NCBI RefSeq assembly: GCF_954871325.1
Contig: NC_088776.1
Location: forward strand, 48,998,569 to 49,062,568
Direction: 5' to 3'
From: Gordionus sp. m RMFG-2023
Lineage: Eukaryota > Nematomorpha > Gordioida > Chordodea > Parachordodidae
DNA length: 64,000 bases
The notes below the pieces were generated by a model. It saw nothing but the letters and a program-made list of their open reading frames with translations, did no database searches and was not told the origin of the DNA. Every line of letters begins with the position of its first letter. The stretch's first letter is position 1. Shown here in pieces: positions 24,017 through 35,373 of the stretch. The translations under genes were made by a program, and so were the position numbers.

Positions 24017-24202
24017 TAGTAATGCAAAATCATTCCATTTAAACCGATTTTTAAAAACGGCTAACTCAGTGTTTTATCCAGAAAAATATTAGCAAGCCTG
24101 AAAATTTTTACAGATGGCCCTGGAGGCTTAGGTAATATTTTTCTGAAAAAATATCGAGTTAGCCGTTTTTAAAAGTTGGCTCAAAGCGATTTTGCATCCC
24201 TA
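24017..24202. mobile_element. 186 bp MITE with near-perfect 8 bp duplication
   Basis: Starts TAGTAATGCAAAATC and ends GATTTTGCATCCCTA; the inverted ends match at 12 of 15. Flanks ATGTGAAG (24009-24016) and ATATGAAG (24203-24210) differ at one base. The interior is largely palindromic (TTTTTAAAAACGGCTAACTC / GAGTTAGCCGTTTTTAAAA). hAT-type by duplication length. A related copy without clear ends lies at about 34640-34800. Confidence 0.7.
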
Positions 24203-24210
24203 ATATGAAG

Positions 24211-24950
24211 GTTCAATTCGGTTTTTAAAAATCCAAAACAAACCTATATTAATATTTTATACAAAACAAACCTCACGGATAAGTTTTATTTTGTCTGAAC
24301 CAGAATCTTAAATGAACCTATATTCGTAAATGTTCGGAAGGATTTTTGTTTTTAATTATAAGATTAATTTCCTCTTAGTAATTTATGAAATAAATGTCTG
24401 TTCGATAATTAAAATTTTCTTGATATATAATGAAAATCAGTTGTTTATTAAAGCACATAATATTGTAATTGGGTCGAATTGCCATTGCCACCTGGTAGAA
24501 TCGTTGGCAGGGTAATTCTCCTTTAAAATTGTGAAGTGTTAGGGTAATAGTGATTTAACTTAATTTATTACGACAGACTATCTAAATCTTTAATTTAATA
24601 TATTAAAAAGAATTATTTTTGTAGTTACATGTTTGTAAAATAATACTTAATTGTTTATATTTTAGTTACATGTTTGTAAAATAATATTTAAATGTTTTTA
24701 GTTACATGATTTAAATGTTTATATTTTACTGTTGGAGGCGTCTATTTAATACCATATATTATGGTCAATTGATTTTAATAAGTATATATTTGATGTCTGA
24801 TGTAATACCACATATAAAAATATTGTATTTATATAACTTTAATAAAATTGCTTTTAAATATTAACCTAAATTTTTCGATTATATCAAATTCGTTCATATC
24901 TATTCTTATAAAAAAAGATTTTATTTTTAGTTTATATTAACGTTTTATTT
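24211..24950. other. AT-rich stretch with short local duplication
   Basis: The phrase TTTTAGTTACATGTTTGTAA is repeated at about 24622 and 24661 with a partial third copy near 24700, a small local duplication. No gene supported. Confidence 0.4.
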
Positions 24951-25485
24951 TATATTGGCGATCTTTTAATAAAGGATGAGAGCGACGAAATACATACAGA
25001 AAACATAAATAAAGTTTTTGAAAGAATATTAAAACATGGTCTCACGCCCAATTTTGCAAAAAGCGTATTCATGCAAACCAACGTCAGATTTTTAGGACAT
25101 GACATTGACGCAGAGGGTATACACCCTAATCGAGACAAAATCAAAGCTATAACCAATATGCCGGAGCCAAAATCTCAGGACGAACTCACAACATTTCTGG
25201 GCATGGCCAGTTATTACAGAAAATTTTTAAACAATTTCGTGCATTTAGCCAATTCATTATATTAGATGATAAACATATAGGAATGGCCATGGAAAAATGA
25301 ACACAAGAAAAGTTTCGACGAGTTAAAACTATTGATAATCAACCTCCAACATTAACTATTTTTAATCCTGAATTGCTTATAGGAATCACTGCCGATACCT
25401 CTAAAAGGGAACTAGAAGCAGTTCTATTTCACTTTGAAGCTGATGGAAAAGAGCCCCGCCTAGGTTCTCGCTGGGCATTAAAAAA
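24951..25485 (+). mobile_element. Ty3-like retroelement fossil: part of reverse transcriptase and start of RNase H
   Basis: Plus-strand remains of the Ty3/gypsy pol region. The reverse transcriptase thumb signature FLGHDIDAEGIHPNRDKI and the connection motif FLGMASYYRKFL are clear, followed by an RNase H-like start (ITADTSK). Gag, protease, integrase and terminal repeats are missing. It is broken, with a few breaks, and looks moderately old. An AT-rich repeat phrase (TTAACGTTTTATTTTAT) abuts its left edge. Confidence 0.75.
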
Positions 25486-25489
25486 AATC

Positions 25490-26000
25490 GTTGTATGTTT
25501 TCGATTTTGCGCGCAAGTTGCTCAAATCTTTGCTTAACGGTTTGCTTGCTTGTTGTCCACTTTATTTGACGTTAACGTTCTCATCCTTCTATAGTACGTA
25601 TCCTATCTGTCCTCGTTCTCATTATATATTATCATTATTTGTTATTGAATATGTGCGAAGATTTCCAGTATGTGAATGATTTTAGAATGAATGGGAATTA
25701 TTGAATTATGTCGGAATAATTAATTTATAGAAATTGCGTTTTACATGTATTTTAATTGTAGTCGTGTTTTATATTCATCTTAAAGTTTATTTAATATTAA
25801 TTTGGCGCGTGTTAGCTATATCACCTTTTAGTAATTTTAATTTTATATAAGCTTAATCATATTTTATCAATTTTACATTTGATGATAACTTCGAAATTTT
25901 ATTTATAAATTAAAGTTTTTATTTTTAATGAAATATATTGATCAAAGAAGAAAAGCAGAGAATAGAGTTTCTCCCTCCTTAAAATTTCAATGAATTTTTA
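25490..26000. other. AT-rich stretch, nothing recognised
   Basis: A short plus frame near 25491-25679 has no domain. I see no element end. Confidence 0.3.
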
Positions 26001-26004
26001 AATT

Positions 26005-26654
26005 TGAATCCTTTCATCTTTAATTGAAATACGATTATAAATACTATTTTCTTCATAAATTTTATCCTTAAAATATGATTTGGATTCAACTATTTTCAAA
26101 ATTTTATATTTGGGAATTTCATCCACTTTATTTACATTATGTGTTATATTTCTATTATTATCATAGTTTTCTTTATTAACTAGAATTTCTTTAAATAATA
26201 TACAATCTTCAAGAATTTCACTCGTTAATTTTATGAGTATTGATTTTTTTTTATTTATAAGGTTTACACACCATTGTTTTTATAGTTATTATAATATTCT
26301 TTTAAGATTTCATTATGTGATATTATAGGTATATTTGCATTATCACTGTTTTCCTAAGTTACTAGAATTTCTTTAAATATACATTATCATCATGAATTAT
26401 GTGTTAATTTTATGTAGAATAATTTATATATTAATAAGATTTATGCCCTTATTTTTGTAAAATTCTAATAAAGCGTCTGGAGACTTAAACTCCTCATCTG
26501 TCGATGTGGCCCTAACTTTGCTATAGATACTATCGGGTAAATTATTAGTTAATAAAAGTGCCTTATATCTACTGTTCAGTTTGCTTGTTGCAAAGATATC
26601 GCTAACTTTTAAATTATATGAATGCATAGCACCTTTAAATTTGGGAAAAGACAT
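26005..26654 (-). other. Unrecognised coding remnant, minus strand
   Basis: A 76-residue frame with a plausible start at 26654 (MSFPKFKGAMHSYNLKVSDI...LLLTNNLPDSIYSKV...) is followed downstream by about 80 codons without a stop (26250-26005; KLTSEILEDCILFKEILVNK...). The two are linked by a diverged duplicate of the second block (about 26250-26420). The family is unknown. It could be part of a structural protein of a retroelement or a host gene; neither is shown. Confidence 0.35.
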
Positions 26655-27422
26655 TTTCTTTTTATAAAAAAGTTTTACTAAATTTATGTAAAAATTTACT
26701 ATATAATTTTTAAATTGTTTTTTATTATTTAGTTTCTTTTATCAAACAAAATATTGAAACAAAACATTTATATTTTTTATTATATTTTTATTTTATAAAT
26801 ATCCTTTTACTTTATTTATCCAAACTGATATTATAAGTTTACGATCACCTTCATAGAAAAAGGAAGAACCTCTTCAAGTAAAAAGGAAGAACCCTTGGAG
26901 TCAGCTTGCCACCATATTTAAAATTTTATTTTATTTAAAATTTTAAGAACTAACTAACTATGAATTTAAACATCTTTATTATTATATTAATAATTTAATA
27001 GGTTAATAATAAATTGATCGAATATGAAACATAATAGATAAGTTAAATGTATGAATGAATAAATCACTTAAGTTAAATTTAATTTTAAACGAAGAACATT
27101 TTTTTTTCATTTTACGATTGATTATTTTTTTATGATTTATTTATTTTTCAATGGATATATAAAGAACATTTTTTGTTAAACTTATATACATATAAGAACA
27201 TTTTTTTGTAAAAACTTTAGTGATTATTTATATTGATGTTCAATATTTCGCTATGAGTAAAGATAGAGAAAAATTTTATAGACTACAAATTTAATACTAA
27301 ACCAACATGGATATTTTAGACAACAACATATACTAATTCAGCAAAATTTAAAAATTATAGCACTATTTAGTGTCTAATTTGGCCTAAATAATCTTCAAAC
27401 CAGACACCTTAGCAATTAAAGG
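26655..27422. repeat. AT-rich stretch with possible solo LTR-like copy at 27040-27220
   Basis: A diverged third copy of the repeat at 8690-8960 and 17985-18190 (GATTGATTATTTTTTTATG, then GGATATATAAAGAACATTTT). Two near-identical AAAAAGGAAGAACC phrases lie at 26857-26895. Otherwise nothing. Confidence 0.3.
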
Positions 27423-27637
27423 TAGTGTTGTTAAAAAACCCGATTTGGGTCGATTTTTCAAAACGGCCCGATTAAGATTTTAGCTAAAATAATATTATGT
27501 AAGCATCGAGATTTAGCAGAGAGATACTCATTCTATCAGCTATGTGCAAAATCTTTAGGCTTACGTAATTTTATTTTGGTTAAAATCTTAATCGGGCCGG
27601 TTTTTAAAATCGACCAGCGGGCTTTTTAACAACACTA
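27423..27637. mobile_element. 215 bp hAT-type MITE (TAGTGTTGTTAA family)
   Basis: Starts TAGTGTTGTTAAAAAACCCG and ends CGGGCTTTTTAACAACACTA, strong inverted repeats. Flanks are ATTAAAGG and ATTAAAGA, 8 bp differing at the last base. The interior carries inverted subterminal blocks (ATTAAGATTTTAGCTAAAAT / ATTTTGGTTAAAATCTTAAT). Relatives end at about 34512, 35236 and 55493 and begin at about 17650 and 35374. Confidence 0.8.
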
Positions 27638-27645
27638 ATTAAAGA

Positions 27646-29455
27646 TTAGTGAGTTATAAGTAAAATAAGAAAGGTGTAAGCTAGAAGAATGACTTGCAGC
27701 AAAAATCCAAAACATATGCCAATATATACTGCATAATTTATTTATAATCTTTAAACCAGACAGGGAGGAATCAAAGATTGAAAGTTATGAGTAAAATAAT
27801 AAAAAAGTTTTGGCACTTTGCCAAAATCGAAAATAACTAGGATCATATTCTGAGTATCGTGATTCAACTTAATTTATTACTACCCTACAAAAGGATCGTA
27901 AACATAAAACCGTGTCTTTTATACAGGAAAAATAAAAGGTGCAATAAAATATAAATTGTCGCGAAAGTAAAAAAAAGAGTCATTTTACAATTTTTACGTT
28001 ATTTTAGTTTAAGCCTATTTAATCGAAAATGAAACAAATTCCCATGAAAATCTCGAGATTCTAACTGCACCCCTCAGAACAATATCAGGTCATCATTATC
28101 AACCCTATAATTTATAATTGTAAAAAAAAACAGGAAATTATATAAAAAGTAGAAAAATTAGAAACCAGAAAAAAACGCATTTCATATTTTTGTGTAAGTT
28201 AATAAATTGTAAGTAGAAAAAGAATAAACACAAAAAGGAGCATCATAAAAGAATCTATAAACATGCGCCTACTAATAAAAATTATATCACATCATTTAAC
28301 AATTTACATCTTTAAAATTCTTATTATGATAATCTGCATTTTTTAAATGAATAATAAAATTTTCATACACATTCTTTTAAAATAAACTATCAGGATACTT
28401 TAATTGCTATAAATTAGCTACTAAAAACATTCGGAGGAAAAAACTTATCAAGTTTTCCTTAAATTGGCAAAACATTTACTGTAAAAATTATTATATCTTC
28501 AACGAATTAAGAAATCCAATTCCCTCTTTCTATTGGAGGGTAGTTATAGAAAATTGAAGTTTAACCAGTAAAAATATATATTTTTTTAAATCTCATGTTT
28601 GCGATATTTAATACTATTTAAATTTCAATGTATGTAAATAGAAGTCAGTTGTAAACGCTATATTATGGTCTACATGTTAAACAAATGACATTTACCTTGT
28701 TTCAAAAATTCTATTTACTTGAAACGTATATGAAACGGTATAAATACCATTTAGTTTACAAGCATAAAATGGTGATTATTTTAAAGTATAATATAATTTG
28801 AAATTTGTTCAACTTTTAGCACCATGTGAGCTGTCTGTGTACAATTGGCGATAAAGTTGGTGCAGAATTGGGTAAGGTGACTTCTGGCGAATATGATTAG
28901 GGGCAAAAGAATGCATTCAGGTCATCTAACGGGAATAGTTTCTAAAATGATTTGATTCTAAATTTTTTGTATTATATATATATATATATGTTTCATATAT
29001 TATGGATTCATAATTATGTGAATATATAATTATGGCATCAACAATTATATATATATATATCATTGGGCATCAATAATGTGAAATAAAACCAATAAGTTGC
29101 ATTGTTATTATGATGATTAGTTCTAATACATTTTTATATAAAAAATTACCCTTCCCCCTTCCCCATAATCCAAGATATGCGCCTAAACTATCGATCAAAA
29201 CGAGAACAGAACAGAAACGCTAAAATTCCTCTGTTCCATATCAGAACACAACATATTAGACATTTATTTTAAAAAATAATAATAATTGCACAGTAAATTT
29301 ATAATATTTTTATCAATATTTGACAGATATCAAATGTTAGTTTATAAATGTCATATATAAATCTGTCACAAGATGTTTAACAAGTTATCAATTTTCTTAT
29401 CTTAGCAAAATAGCTGTAGAAATAATATGAAATTATGAAATAGTGCTTCTCGCAA
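27646..29455. other. AT-rich region upstream of NDUFA13
   Basis: No gene supported. A short frame at about 28820-28880 (VSCLCTIGDKVGAELGK) looks coding but stands alone. Two (TA)n microsatellites lie near 28973-28990 and 29045-29062. Confidence 0.3.
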
Positions 29456-30026
29456 ATGGTAGTAACTTATAAACAAGATATGCCACCTGATGGTGGTTAT
29501 AAGTTTACCACATTTGTTCGGCAACCTGGTGTTAAGAAATATAATGGTAAATTAAAACATTAAACAAATACTTATCATCATACTAGGGTGGTTTTGGTTG
29601 GGAACTTATGCACTTAGTCAATTATTTACAGTGTTTGCCCTTCAAAAAAATAAAGAATATAAACAGTATTTATAATTAATAAACTAAGATAACTTTTATT
29701 TATAGATTATTACTATCTGATATTAATGATGCTAAGATATCATTAATGCCATTATATGCTGCTGAAAATGATAGATTGTTTAAAATAAAAATATATCTTA
29801 TCTATAATCATTTTATAGGTTTTTGAGACACTTAAAAAATAAGTTTCAAGCTGAAAAAGAATTAATGAAAGATATTCCTGATTGGGAGACTGGTAAATTA
29901 TACAAGGAAAAAATTTACAAAACACTCCCTCCCAATGAATATTTCCCTCCAAATTATGAAGAATTTTATAATCTTTCTACAACAAATGCTTATGGTTCAG
30001 ATGCATATTTTGATATCCTTCATTAA
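29456..30026 (+). CDS. NDUFA13: NADH dehydrogenase (ubiquinone) 1 alpha subcomplex subunit 13 (GRIM-19), four exons
   Basis: Accessory subunit of mitochondrial complex I with one membrane helix in the inner membrane. Exons 29456-29546, 29587-29665, 29706-29777, 29819-30026; 149 residues against 144 in human. Introns are 40, 40 and 41 bp, all GT-AG, phases consistent. Recognised by the N-terminal KQDMPPDGGY (human KQDMPPPGGY), a hydrophobic segment at about residues 32-50 (WFWLGTYALSQLFTVFAL), then DAKISLMPLYAAENDR (human EARIALLPLLQAETDR), KELMKDIPDWETG (human AIIMKDVPDWKVG) and EEFYNLSTT (human GELYGLRTT). The start is the first ATG in frame, directly preceding the conserved N-terminus. A possible AATAAA lies at 30102-30107. 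It looks intact and functional. Confidence 0.93.
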
Positions 30027-30639
30027 GATATGTAAATTAATTTTTTCAATATATTTATTGTATGTTATTATGGATTTTATATTTAGAACAAGATAATTTA
30101 AAATAAAATTTGAAATTATATCAAACATCAGTGTTACTTATATCTTTATAATCAACTGTAGTCTACATAATTTTAGGTAAAATTAATTTGATTTGGTTTT
30201 CTCTAGTAAAGAAAATAATATTGGTGAAGGATATTTTTTTGTTCAACAAATTATAATATACATTTAAAACGTTATAAGTATGAAATAAATCAAGAAATAT
30301 GATATTATATGCCATTGTTCTGAGGAAAGTAGTGGGGATTAAGAAGCTCTGAATAAAAATTAATAAAATGATTAGTTGGAGAATATTTAAAAGATTATCT
30401 TTTAACTGCAGGATCTAGTTATTTAAAGAGCATTATTGTTAACTGGAAATCAAGATAATTTAAAAATGCACTTCCTATTCTGTATAACAATAAAGTTATC
30501 ATGAAAGATAATAGAAAAAAGAAGTCAGCTTAAATAAAAAAAAAATCTATTTTTTTATTTTATAATAAATACTTATACAAAAATTTTATGCTAAATTATA
30601 TAGGCAATTAACTACTTTAAACTTGTGAAAAAATACAAA
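30027..30639. other. 3' flank of NDUFA13, AT-rich
   Basis: A broken plus-strand phrase near 30380-30450 (LKDYLLTAGSSYLKSIIVNW) is protein-like but isolated. Nothing recognised. Confidence 0.3.
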
Positions 30640-31570
30640 ACGTTACTACAAAAAAGAAACCTATTACTATTACTTGTTACGTCTTCGTTACGTTTTTAAA
30701 AAAGGAACATGTAATTACAGACTATTCAAAAAAATGGGTTACTCGTTACGAATTAAATATTATATACAAAATTTTTTTTCTACAATATATAGTATAAATA
30801 AAATTATACAAAAATAATATATTATTCATAAGATAACATCTTTTTGTAACAATTTTTTATTTATTTTTAGCAACAATTGATTTTCAAAATCTTGATCAGA
30901 CAAACAAAAGTGTTTAGAGCTCAACACAGCTTTCGCCGTGTTAAACACGTTCAATTGACACAGAGGATGGAAGAGTTGAATTATATTTAATCAATAAAAA
31001 TTTTAATTCAGGGAATTTATTAAAATTATTTATAGATTATTCTGATAAAAGCTTAATAGATCATCTTCACAAGGATCTTCATTCATTTCCTCATTAAAAA
31101 AAATATTTATCTTTATCAGAAAATATTTTGGTATGTGTGTTGGATAAAGGAATTAAGTCTGCTCTTTTTTTATCAAGATCTTTTCTCAAACTGGAAATAA
31201 GTTCTAATATTCTTCCTTTGTTGACCTTTAATTTTATCCAGGGCCAATCCAATTTAACTAGCAGTTGTTATGGATAGTATATACATCTTTATAGATGTGT
31301 TTGAATCTATTGAAAATAAAAGATAATCACCATAAATTGTAAGCAATATTTGAACTGTATCTCTAAAATTGAAAGTAGCAATCGTTTATCATATACATAC
31401 ATATCATATTTTAATTACCATTAACTATACAATATTCATCCAAGAACGACTTGTCGTTATCTGAAAATCTATATAATTCCGATTTATCATAAGATTCGTC
31501 AAATTTTCAATTCTCCTTAATAAGACGATCTATTAATTTCATGGAGTTATAAAAAGAGTTCCATCTTGTT
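30640..31570 (-). pseudogene. Decayed hAT transposase, central and C-terminal parts, interrupted by a retrotransposon
   Basis: On the minus strand, next to the retrotransposon, the text TRWNSFYNSMKLI is the conserved TRWNS motif of hAT transposases, followed by SDNDKSFLDEYCIV. Towards 30880 the C-terminal dimerisation region appears: FPELKFLLIKYNSTLPSS then SIERVFNTAKAVLSSKH. The family counterpart is FP.LK.LF..YN..LPSSA.VERLFS.....S.KR. Stops and frame changes separate the blocks. Beyond it, 30640-30770 is rich in GTTACG/TTGTTACG motifs like the subterminal repeats at 44934-45852. The N-terminal half is missing beyond the insertion. Confidence 0.7.
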
Positions 31571-33362
31571 ATACCCGCTGCACAATTTGAAGATAGCCCA
31601 TGTTTATTCCACAATAGCTTACACTGGCTGTGAAATAGCGGCTCATACATTAAGAATTTACTTAGAAAACCCACCACCTGATTCTGTAATATGTAAACTA
31701 GATTTTAAAAATGCCTTCAATAGCCTACATCGTACCTCATTTTTAAAATTCTTCTATGAAACATTTCCCTGTTATTCTAAATTTATTGAATCCTCATATG
31801 GTTTTCAGACGCCTTTGACATATGGATCTTATCAGATTTTATCCCAAGAGGGCATCCAACAAGGGGATCCATTAGGACCTCTTCTTTTTTGTTTTGGAAT
31901 CCATCATCTCATCTACCAAATTAAACAAAATTTTAACCTAGATCTTAATCTATGGTATTTAGACGATGGGACCATATGTGGCCCTTCAGCTAATGTACTA
32001 AGCGCCTTAAAACACCTGGAAATCAATTCCCAAGCTATCGGCCTGGTACTCAACATAAATAAAACAGAATTATGTTTCTTAAACAATAAGCCACAAAAGT
32101 TGGAAGGCTACAAAATCATTGCTCCTGACAGCTTAACCTTACTTGGGTCCCCATTAGCTAATGCGACCAAATCGGAAGATTTTCTCAACAAGATTTTTAA
32201 AAGCTTTTACAGTATGGAGCACATTCTTAGTCTCCTACCAGCTCATCAATCTTTATTTTTAATTCGCAAATGCCTGTACATACCTAAATTTATGCATATT
32301 TTCCGATCATCATCTTTTTTCAAAAACAATGAATTCATATCTAAAATTCAGGATAAATTTAAAATATTTTTGGAAAAAATTTTAAACATGAATTTAAACT
32401 CATTCAATTGGTCACTTGCTCAGCTACCTTCTAAACTAGGAGGTTTAGATTTTTTTCCGCTCAATCTTTTATCCTTATCATCATTCGTATCATCTAGATT
32501 ATCTAACAATTCTATTATTTCTGGCTTCATATGCCCTACCGATCGTTTATTAGACGACGCTATTGACAAATGGAAGGCAAACACACCCATTAACACCGTA
32601 TTACCATCAATCATCACACACAAAAAATTTTTCACACCTTTAATCTCTAAATACCAGACAGATATATCAGTCAATCCACCTTTAGATTGCATTCAACTCC
32701 TTCAATTATCTGACAGACTTGGTGGTCATGAATGGTTAGAATCACTCCCTAGTCGCAACCTTGGTAATCTCTTATCAGATGAACAACTGAGAGTAACCAT
32801 TGGTCTACGTCTAGGTTGCGATATAGTACAGCCTCATGCCTGCGTCAAATGCAAATCACCCGTTGATTCAAAGGGTAGACATGGCTTAAATTGCATTTTT
32901 AGTCAAGGGCGACATCAACGCCACTCAGCTGTAAACCATATAATAAATAGAAGCTTAACAGCTGCACACATTCCTAACAATCTCGAACCATCAAATTTAT
33001 CTCAAGTAGATGGTTTAAGACCTGATGGTATGACAACCATACCTTGGGCCCTCGGCAAATCACTCATATGGGACTACACGTGTGTTTCATCATTCCCTTC
33101 AAACATAAATTTCAATTTAATAACACAGGCTGAAATTAAAAAGATAAACAAATACAAAAATTTTAAAAACTTTTTATTCACTCCAGTTGTGACTTCTACT
33201 AACGGGCATTTTTCGCCTTCAACATTTTTGTTTTTAAAAAATCTTGCTAATAAAATACGACTTTTCACAAATGAACCAAGAGAATTCCTTTTTATTCGAC
33301 AAAAAATTCAAATAGAAATTTTTAGACACAATTATGGTTCCTTTTGGGGGACTCAATTATAG
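31566..33362 (+). CDS. 5'-truncated non-LTR retrotransposon: reverse transcriptase plus restriction-like endonuclease (R2-type)
   Basis: Open for 598 codons with no stop. Reverse transcriptase motifs in order: KLDFKNAFNS (44-53, catalytic Asp46), EGIQQGDPLGP (95-105), YLDD (131-134), LNINKTEL (162-169), LLGSP (192-196), then LPSKLGGLDF (287-296). The C-terminus has a CCHC knuckle C426-x2-C429-x9-H439-x3-C443, RH pairs at 449-453, EP at 473-474, RPD at 485-487 and D503: the layout of the restriction-like endonuclease of R2/NeSL-type elements. The frame begins at a TTG within the domain; fingers and N-terminal DNA-binding fingers are missing, so it is a dead-on-arrival 5' truncation. GC content is above its surroundings, suggesting recent arrival. 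The left junction lies in a hAT transposase near 31570. Confidence 0.85.
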   Translation: MLYPLHNLKIAHVYSTIAYTGCEIAAHTLRIYLENPPPDSVICKLDFKNAFNSLHRTSFLKFFYETFPCYSKFIESSYGFQTPLTYGSYQILSQEGIQQGDPLGPLLFCFGIHHLIYQIKQNFNLDLNLWYLDDGTICGPSANVLSALKHLEINSQAIGLVLNINKTELCFLNNKPQKLEGYKIIAPDSLTLLGSPLANATKSEDFLNKIFKSFYSMEHILSLLPAHQSLFLIRKCLYIPKFMHIFRSSSFFKNNEFISKIQDKFKIFLEKILNMNLNSFNWSLAQLPSKLGGLDFFPLNLLSLSSFVSSRLSNNSIISGFICPTDRLLDDAIDKWKANTPINTVLPSIITHKKFFTPLISKYQTDISVNPPLDCIQLLQLSDRLGGHEWLESLPSRNLGNLLSDEQLRVTIGLRLGCDIVQPHACVKCKSPVDSKGRHGLNCIFSQGRHQRHSAVNHIINRSLTAAHIPNNLEPSNLSQVDGLRPDGMTTIPWALGKSLIWDYTCVSSFPSNINFNLITQAEIKKINKYKNFKNFLFTPVVTSTNGHFSPSTFLFLKNLANKIRLFTNEPREFLFIRQKIQIEIFRHNYGSFWGTQL

Positions 33363-34283
33363 AATTTTATTTTTAATTATATAATTATAATTTATAAATT
33401 ATAATATTTTTAATTAAATGTATGATTGTATGAAAAGGGACAATTTCATATTACACTTATAATGTTAAAATAAAAATAAAATTTATAGATTCTTGTCTTT
33501 TAATTTTAGACAATATATACATATTACATACCTAAAGCCCCATTAAACAGTAACTAATTTCTAATCCAAACGTAGTTTAAATTTTATATTATAAAGCGAC
33601 TTCTCTTTACTTTATGTAAACTTTAAAAATATACACCTATGATTTTCGCAAATTTCTTTTAAAATACTATTTTATAGTACAGCTTTTGACTGTTCCCCTT
33701 TGTGTTTTCTAATAGAAATCAACTACAGATTTTCCGAGATATAGTCGCTCTCGCTTCAATGGATTATGACTAAAAAATAATAATTTTTTTTTACTGTTAT
33801 CAATTTTAAAATAAACCTAAAAATAAGTCCTTCATTATGACACAAATAACAAATAAGAGCTTGACATATATTTAAATGGTTTTATTTAAATTTTTTAAAT
33901 AAACTTTATTTCTCCTGATAAAGCATGAGCCAATATCAAAAATATTAAAACATGATCAGGGAAAAGGGGAGACTCGGGATAATTAATTATTTTACTACAA
34001 TGCTTATATTATTGTTGAATGTCTCCTTCGAAATTTTTTTGTTAGCAAAAAATACCCGATGAATTTAAAATATTTTTTGTATATCATTAAACTTTAAGTC
34101 ATTTTACAAAAATAAATTGGAACTTAATTGCCTAATTTAGTACAATTATCATTTAATAATTATAGTTGATTATTTATAGGAATGAATGATTAAGGATTAA
34201 TTAGCCATAATAATCATAAAGTATAATCTTATTAACTTTAGATTAAAGATATTTTTTATATATAATATTAATTAAAATCAATA
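33363..34283. other. Retrotransposon 3' flank and AT-rich spacer
   Basis: Contains AT-rich sequence that may include the 3' untranslated tail of the element (AAAATAAAAATAAAATTTAT near 33468). I could not locate the target duplication or the missing hAT part. Nothing else seen. Confidence 0.3.
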
Positions 34284-34512
34284 GGTTGTATTGATAAACG
34301 GCTTGATTTGAGCCTGGTTTTAAAAACGGCTTCAGAGTCGGCTCGATTAATCGGCTTCAGAGTCGGCTCGATGAGTCGTCTTAGAGTCGGCTTGATGAGT
34401 CGGAGTGCCATCTATGAGCAAAATCTTTAGGCTTGCATAATATTTTTCTGGATAAAATATTGAGTTAGCCGTTTTTAAAAATCGGCTCAAATTGAGCCGT
34501 TTAACAACACTA
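34284..34512. mobile_element. MITE related to 27423-27637, with AGTCGGCT tandem core
   Basis: The left end TTGTATTGATAAACGGCT is a diverged inverse of the right end AGCCGTTTAACAACACTA. A degenerate 22-28 bp tandem (GGCTTCAGAGTCGGCTCGAT) lies near the left. No convincing 8 bp duplication. Its core resembles the 24017-24202 element (GAGTTAGCCGTTTTTAAAAA). Confidence 0.55.
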
Positions 34513-35089
34513 GAAAATATACCCGGGCCAGGTGGTGTTTTACAAATCCCTAATAGGAATACAATTTTTTATGCTACTCTATACTTTGTAAATGGTTCCA
34601 GATTCATCGTCTAAAAATGGATATAAATATAAATACATCTGTGATGCAAAATATCCCCATTTGAGCTTATTTTTAAAAATGGTCAACTAAATATTTTCCA
34701 AAAAAATTACCTAGCTTGAGATTTCTAGTTATGAGCAAAATCTTCAGGCTTGCATAATATTTTTGATGGATAAAATACTGAGTTAACCATATTTATAATT
34801 ACTAAATACATCTTTTAAAAACGTATCTACATACCGATACATCAACTATTGAATATCAATACAGAAACTGACTTAAAAAATTTATTGAGCTGATATCGCA
34901 TATACAAATATATATATAATTAAGATAAATGATTGTTAGATTTGAATGCTCTGAGCCCATAATTTGGTTGTAAATTTTAATAAGCAAATTAACACTATAC
35001 ATAAGTCATTTTGAATTTTAAAATATTTAAATTCTCGAACCATAGTGGTTAAATTTTTTAAATATTTTATCGTGGAGTAAATAATAATA

Positions 35090-35236
35090 GCAGGCGGATT
35101 CAAAATAAATTTTTTCCGACTCTGAAGCCGACTCATCGAGTCGACTCATGCGGCTCATTGAGCCGCTCAATTTGAAATGAGTTTTGCGACTCCAACTTGA
35201 GTTCAGAGTCGTAAAAACTCGACTATTTAACAACAC
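35090..35236. repeat. Fragment of the same MITE group (GAGTCG repeats, AACAACACTA end)
   Basis: GACTC/GAGTCG motifs at close spacing, ending TTTAACAACACTA at 35236. The left boundary is not clear. Confidence 0.45.
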
Positions 35237-35373
35237 TACTAATTCAATATTTTATCCAGAAAAATATCACGCAAGCCTTAAGATTGAGGTCATAGAGGGC
35301 ACAAAGGTTTGGACATCTATTAGCAAAATGTCGAGGTTTGCGTAATATTAATAATAGGATCATCATATTTTAG

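Noticed and set aside
28818-28885. Single exon-like segment VSCLCTIGDKVGAELGK
   Set aside because: Isolated, with no partner exon or known family; the opposite strand is also open.
32420-33268. Minus-strand frames of 90 and 64 residues opposite the reverse transcriptase
   Set aside because: Antisense shadows of the long coding frame.
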